A stretch of 64,000 nucleotides of DNA from Alisma plantago-aquatica (Eukaryota; Streptophyta; Magnoliopsida; Alismatales; Alismataceae), in assembly GCA_963693085.1 (NCBI GenBank), contig OY856409.1, positions 296,212,058 through 296,276,057 of the forward strand, written 5' to 3'. The translations under genes were made by a program, and so were the position numbers. Positions 60,741-64,000 of this stretch are shown here, piece after piece. How positions within the stretch are numbered: position 1 is the stretch's first letter; every line of letters starts with the position of its first letter. Under the pieces are notes generated by a model, which saw nothing but the letters and a program-made list of their open reading frames with translations, had not been told where the DNA came from and did not search any database.

Positions 60741-61500
60741 ATAACTATGATAATTTTTTTGGAAAGAAAGTGTGTCTTTTATGATCTGCATGTATGCCAC
60801 TTTTTGTAATACAAGAAGGAGAGAATGATGTTGAGGAGGAGAATAGTACCAACAAGTAGGAGAATGGGAACAAGTAGGGTGAAAACAAGAACAATTATCC
60901 TTGATAATGTTCTCAGTCTACTTATTTCCTATTCTTGTCTTGTATTACTCCCCATGCAAGTAACTAAGTGCTTGAGTTGTGGAACAAGGACAATGATTAC
61001 AGGAACAAGGATTGGTAATAAAGGCTCAAATAGGGGAAATAAATGGGTGGAATGTTAAAACGTATTTCATAATTTTCTAGTAACATAATTTATTATACAC
61101 TCGCACGTAAGCCACAAAATTTGAATCTAACAGATGTGTCATTCTTAATTCAAAAAGTACATTTCTACATCAAGAACAAGAATGGGTAGTAAAGGAACAC
61201 ATGTCTTTGAATAAGATCAAATAGGGGGAGTAACAGATTACGAGCATATACTCATCGTCCTTGTTGAACGTAGGAGAAAAAGCATGAGGATAGGGAGGAT
61301 AAAAAGAACTGAGGATAGGGAGGAGAACAGTAACATGGAAAGTGAGAATGGGAGCAAGTAAGAGGAACACAGGATCGATGATTGTGATATAGGGAAAAAG
61401 GAACATGCCATGAGAAAAGAAACAAAGACAAAGGAGAAGAGGATTATTTAGAGCAGAACAATATCAAGGAGGGGGCAACAGAAATCGGGATGGCAAAAAT
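60741..61500. repeat. Purine tract of GGAACAAG-type units
   Basis: From about 60820 the sequence is rich in GAACAAGGA, GGGGAGTAACA and AGGATAGGGAGGA words, the reverse-complement style of the pyrimidine tract at 45405-46110. No gene is recognised in it. The stretch 61500-61980 is unassigned AT-rich sequence. Confidence 0.65.
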
Positions 61501-61980
61501 TAACTAGTACTATGAAATCCAATTTTGCAAACTTTAAATAAGTTTAATACTGCCAGAAAACCTATTTGGTAGTTCATAGGTGTATGTGGTGATTATGTAC
61601 TTGGTCATTTTTAAATAAAACAAAAAGGTCTTGTTTCGTTATTTTTTATGTTGGTTCCTCCAGTTCAACGATTACTTTCAGAATGGATACATATATTCAT
61701 GAACCAAAAAAATGATTGCTATAAGCTTAGTTGCAACACTCAGTTATTTGCTTCCTTTCCACTTGATCTTCTGACGTCGTCCAAGCAAGTCCTTTTTGTC
61801 TGATCTTTTCTCGCAATTTGCAAGCACAAACTTGTCATCCAAATATAGATAGCCTCCTCCAAGCATGATTTGCTACAAAATTACCAAACTTGCAAAATAA
61901 TGGTTCTGATAGCAGTGAATAACCATGTTTGATTCTTCTAGAAAATCTTCTAATTATTTGTTCTTTTCCTTTGTGTTTTA

Positions 61981-62566
61981 GATGGCAAGTTGATTCCAGC
62001 ACATGATAAGGACATCCTTGGTTGTGAAGGTGAACGAGAAAATGAAGACACTGGCCACAATCCAATAAGTCAAGAAGCATCTGAATATAGTAGTTTTTTT
62101 GTGCTCCAAGAGTTGAAGCTGAAGTCTCTCACTCTACAAGTTCTCCACTTTGTGTGTACCAACTTTTATCTGGAGAATATGGACTGGACAACCCTCGGTG
62201 GAAAGAAATTGAAGTTGATGGAAAATGACGTCTGGTGAGTTTACGGTATCCCCTCAGGTTCCATCATGGTCGATATGGAATCTAGAGACAAGGCATCCAA
62301 TGGAAGAGTTCAGGAAATGGCTAGAAGGATGGGTCTATCACCTAACAAGAAATACTACGTTACTTGTGAAGATGTGGAACAAAGGATATTTGAGTTAAAA
62401 AAATCCTAAAGATATAGCCCTACTGTATATTCTATTAGTCTTTAGATGCATTCTTGCACCAACAACGGGACTCATTCATGTTTACTACCTCAAATATATG
62501 GAACCACTTAGTGGAATGCGGAAGTTGAACTGGGCATATTACATTTTGACATATTTGAAGAGGAAT
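61981..62566 (+). pseudogene. N-terminal part of a transposon-type Ulp1 gene
   Basis: After a TTTTAG acceptor-like site (61975-61980) the frame reads DGKLIPAHDKDILGCEGE and on to QELKLKSLTLQVLHFVCTNF, LKLMENDVW, then a stop (TGA 62236), VYGIPSGSIMVDMESRDKAS and, after a frameshift, LLYILLVFRCILAPTTG and MRKLNWAYYILTYLKRN. This is the layout of the region upstream of the protease in plant transposon Ulp1 proteins (DV.xVYGIPxG, then a LxPTT segment and a NWAxxxL segment). The third CACTA element is inserted at its end, so the protease part, if present, lies beyond the window. Confidence 0.65.
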
Positions 62567-62940
62567 CACTACTACAGAACCTACCTTTAGTGTCGATTAT
62601 TTAAAGCCTTTAGTGTCGGTTTCTAAGCGACACCTATGTGGGCGACACTAAAAGTCCACCCATTAGGCGTCGGTTCCAAAACCGACACCCAAACACTTCG
62701 TGCGCCACCGAAAATGCGTCATCATGGGACTATAGGCGTCGGTTATTAGGTAAGAAACCGACGCCCAAACCCTTCGCGCCACAGAAAGGGTGCCATCTTG
62801 GGCACTATCAGTGTCGGTTATTTACAAATAACTGACGCCATATATCTTCGCGCCACACAAAATAGACGCCGGTTATTTGTAAAAAACCGACACTATATCA
62901 TTATGTGTCGGTTATTTACAAATAACTGACGCCTATTGGT
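62567..62940. repeat. CACTA TIR and subterminal repeats
   Basis: Inverted pairs of GGCGTCGGTT/AACCGACGCC and GTCGGTTATTTACAAATAAC recur at short intervals. They are expected binding sites for the element's own proteins and can fold as hairpins. Confidence 0.85.
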
Positions 62941-63119
62941 TTTTTTTTCTGTCAGTCTACAGACCTGCTGTGGCTGGTCGCAGGATGAGAAACCTGTTCA
63001 GTTCAGTTATGAACTGCAGGTTTTACGACATCCATTGATATCAGCCGACAACAGGCCGCAAACCTGCAAAATTAATAATAAAAAAGTAGCACATGCATTT
63101 AGCAATGCAACCTGAAGTT

Positions 63120-63300
63120 CTATTTTATTTTCACACATTTATAAACATTCACACATGTTAGCATTTTGTAGTTCCATTCATTCACATTCACACATGTAGA
63201 AACATTCATATAGCAACCAACACTTTCATTCATTTTCACTCAGACACATGTAGAAACATCCAGACATGTAGAAACATTCACACATATATTATAATTCAGA
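63120..63300. repeat. ATTCACAC-rich degenerate minisatellite
   Basis: Repeats of ATTCACACATGTAGAAAC-type words between the subterminal repeats and the Ulp1 stop codon. Confidence 0.8.
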
Positions 63301-63328
63301 AATTCATTTACAAAGTATCATTGTTTAG

Positions 63329-64000
63329 TCAGTATTCTCTATCAGGATCCCAATTATATTTTAAAGCCCCCACTAATTGTATGGCTGTTGCCCATTCTTC
63401 TCTTACTTCATTTAATTCTCCCATTGTATAGGGAGCATTAACATTTGGTAAGTCCTTTCCTGTAATGGGGTCAGCTTTAAACACCTGTAAAGAGAATGAT
63501 GTATATATATAATTAATGAGCTATAAATAAGATTGATATATTTCGATCATATTATCTAATGAGACTATATAATACCTGAGCAATACAATCGATGTCCATT
63601 GCGGCATATTTGACAAGCATGTGCATATATCGCATGACATAGTATCCACATGCCCATCCGTTGTCTTGTGTAGCACACTATAAATTCAAACATACAAAAT
63701 ATTAAAAAATACAACTAATTAAGCATTGTTCACATAAATAATATATACATATATTGCAGTCGGGAACTTACTTGCACGTTCTTCCAAATTATTGGTTGGT
63801 TCTTTTTCATGGGGACCTTTCCTCCAGCCTTTTTGTACTCCTCAAAACCCCTACATGTTAATGTAACACAGAACATTGCAATTAAATAGTAATGTAATAA
63901 CATATGTTAACGGATATGAAAAATGAAATATTTCTCACCGAAATATTGCCATTTTCATTATGTGTCCAAATCTTGTATTCAATTTACCCCCCTTAGGATC
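63329..64000 (-). CDS. CACTA Ulp1-type cysteine protease, C-terminal exons
   Basis: Four exons with consensus splice sites and no stop: beyond 64000 to 63939, 63772-63850, 63576-63677 and 63329-63484. Read through, they keep phase (62, 79, 102 and 156 bp). The second ends WKNVQ and the third opens CATQDNGWACGYYVMRYM, where Gln and Cys have the Ulp1 Q-X5-C spacing and the oxyanion Gln and nucleophile Cys are present. The first ends FGHIMKMAIFR. The stop TGA is at 63329-63331. The catalytic His and Asp should lie in upstream exons outside the window. The fold is that of SUMO peptidases (C48). Its role in CACTA biology is unsettled. It is the best-preserved gene in the window. Confidence 0.8.

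Larger units (their letters stand above)
62567..64000 (-). mobile_element. CACTA element, 3' end, continues past the window
   Basis: Begins CACTACTACAGAAC at 62567, a canonical CACTA terminus, next to AAT (62564-62566) as likely target duplication. 62585-62940 holds subterminal repeats built on TAGTGTCGGTTATTT and GGTTATTTACAAATAACTGA. An ATTCACAC-rich minisatellite (63120-63300) follows, then Ulp1 exons on the minus strand. The order 3' terminus, repeats, minisatellite, Ulp1 stop is the same as in the two other CACTA copies. The element runs out of the window, so its transposase and 5' end are not seen. Confidence 0.85.

Overview
The window is intergenic, repeat-dense DNA of a flowering plant nuclear genome. 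It is AT-rich. I recognise no intact cellular gene and no tRNA or rRNA gene. Nearly everything classifiable is a transposable element: Ty1/copia and Ty3/gypsy (chromovirus) LTR retrotransposons, a Cassandra-type TRIM carrying 5S rRNA-like LTRs, an RTE-type LINE, and three CACTA (En/Spm) DNA transposons. tRNA-Met-type primer binding sites, a chromodomain pol, CACTA TNPD and Ulp1 genes and a Cassandra element together point to an angiosperm. I cannot name the species.

Layout. 1-2631: 5'-cut copy of a defective copia family. 2632-8297: remnants of at least one chromovirus, namely a reversed LTR, an integrase fragment and an LTR tail. 8696-16984: a complete, decayed CACTA element on the minus strand with CTT target duplications; a truncated RTE LINE (about 10561-12890) sits inside or beside its transposase. 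17083-27611: a copia element (LTR, gag, pol, LTR) whose integrase is split by the Cassandra element (19278-20169) and whose 3' end is split by a second CACTA element (about 22660-26508). 27612-30734: a second copia leader, an unassigned GC-richer island and an 0.8-kb tandem duplication. 31300-33589: a reversed copia LTR and a short-LTR retroelement end. 35046-44128: complete 9.1-kb copia element with ATACT target duplications. 44134-46850 and 60736-62566: pieces of transposon-type Ulp1 protease genes. 46854-60735: complete 13.9-kb Tekay/Del-type chromovirus with two 5015-bp LTRs. 62567-64000: the 3' end of a third CACTA element with readable Ulp1 exons.

The locus is best read as layers of insertion. 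The Ulp1-related sequence was hit by the copia element, the chromovirus and the third CACTA element; the older copia at 17-27 kb was hit by Cassandra and the second CACTA. The most notable signals are the 5S-bearing Cassandra, a copia family that spread after its genes were dead, dense CpG-containing palindrome arrays in the LTRs of two unrelated retrotransposons, and a chromovirus whose pol is one unbroken frame except for five stop codons.
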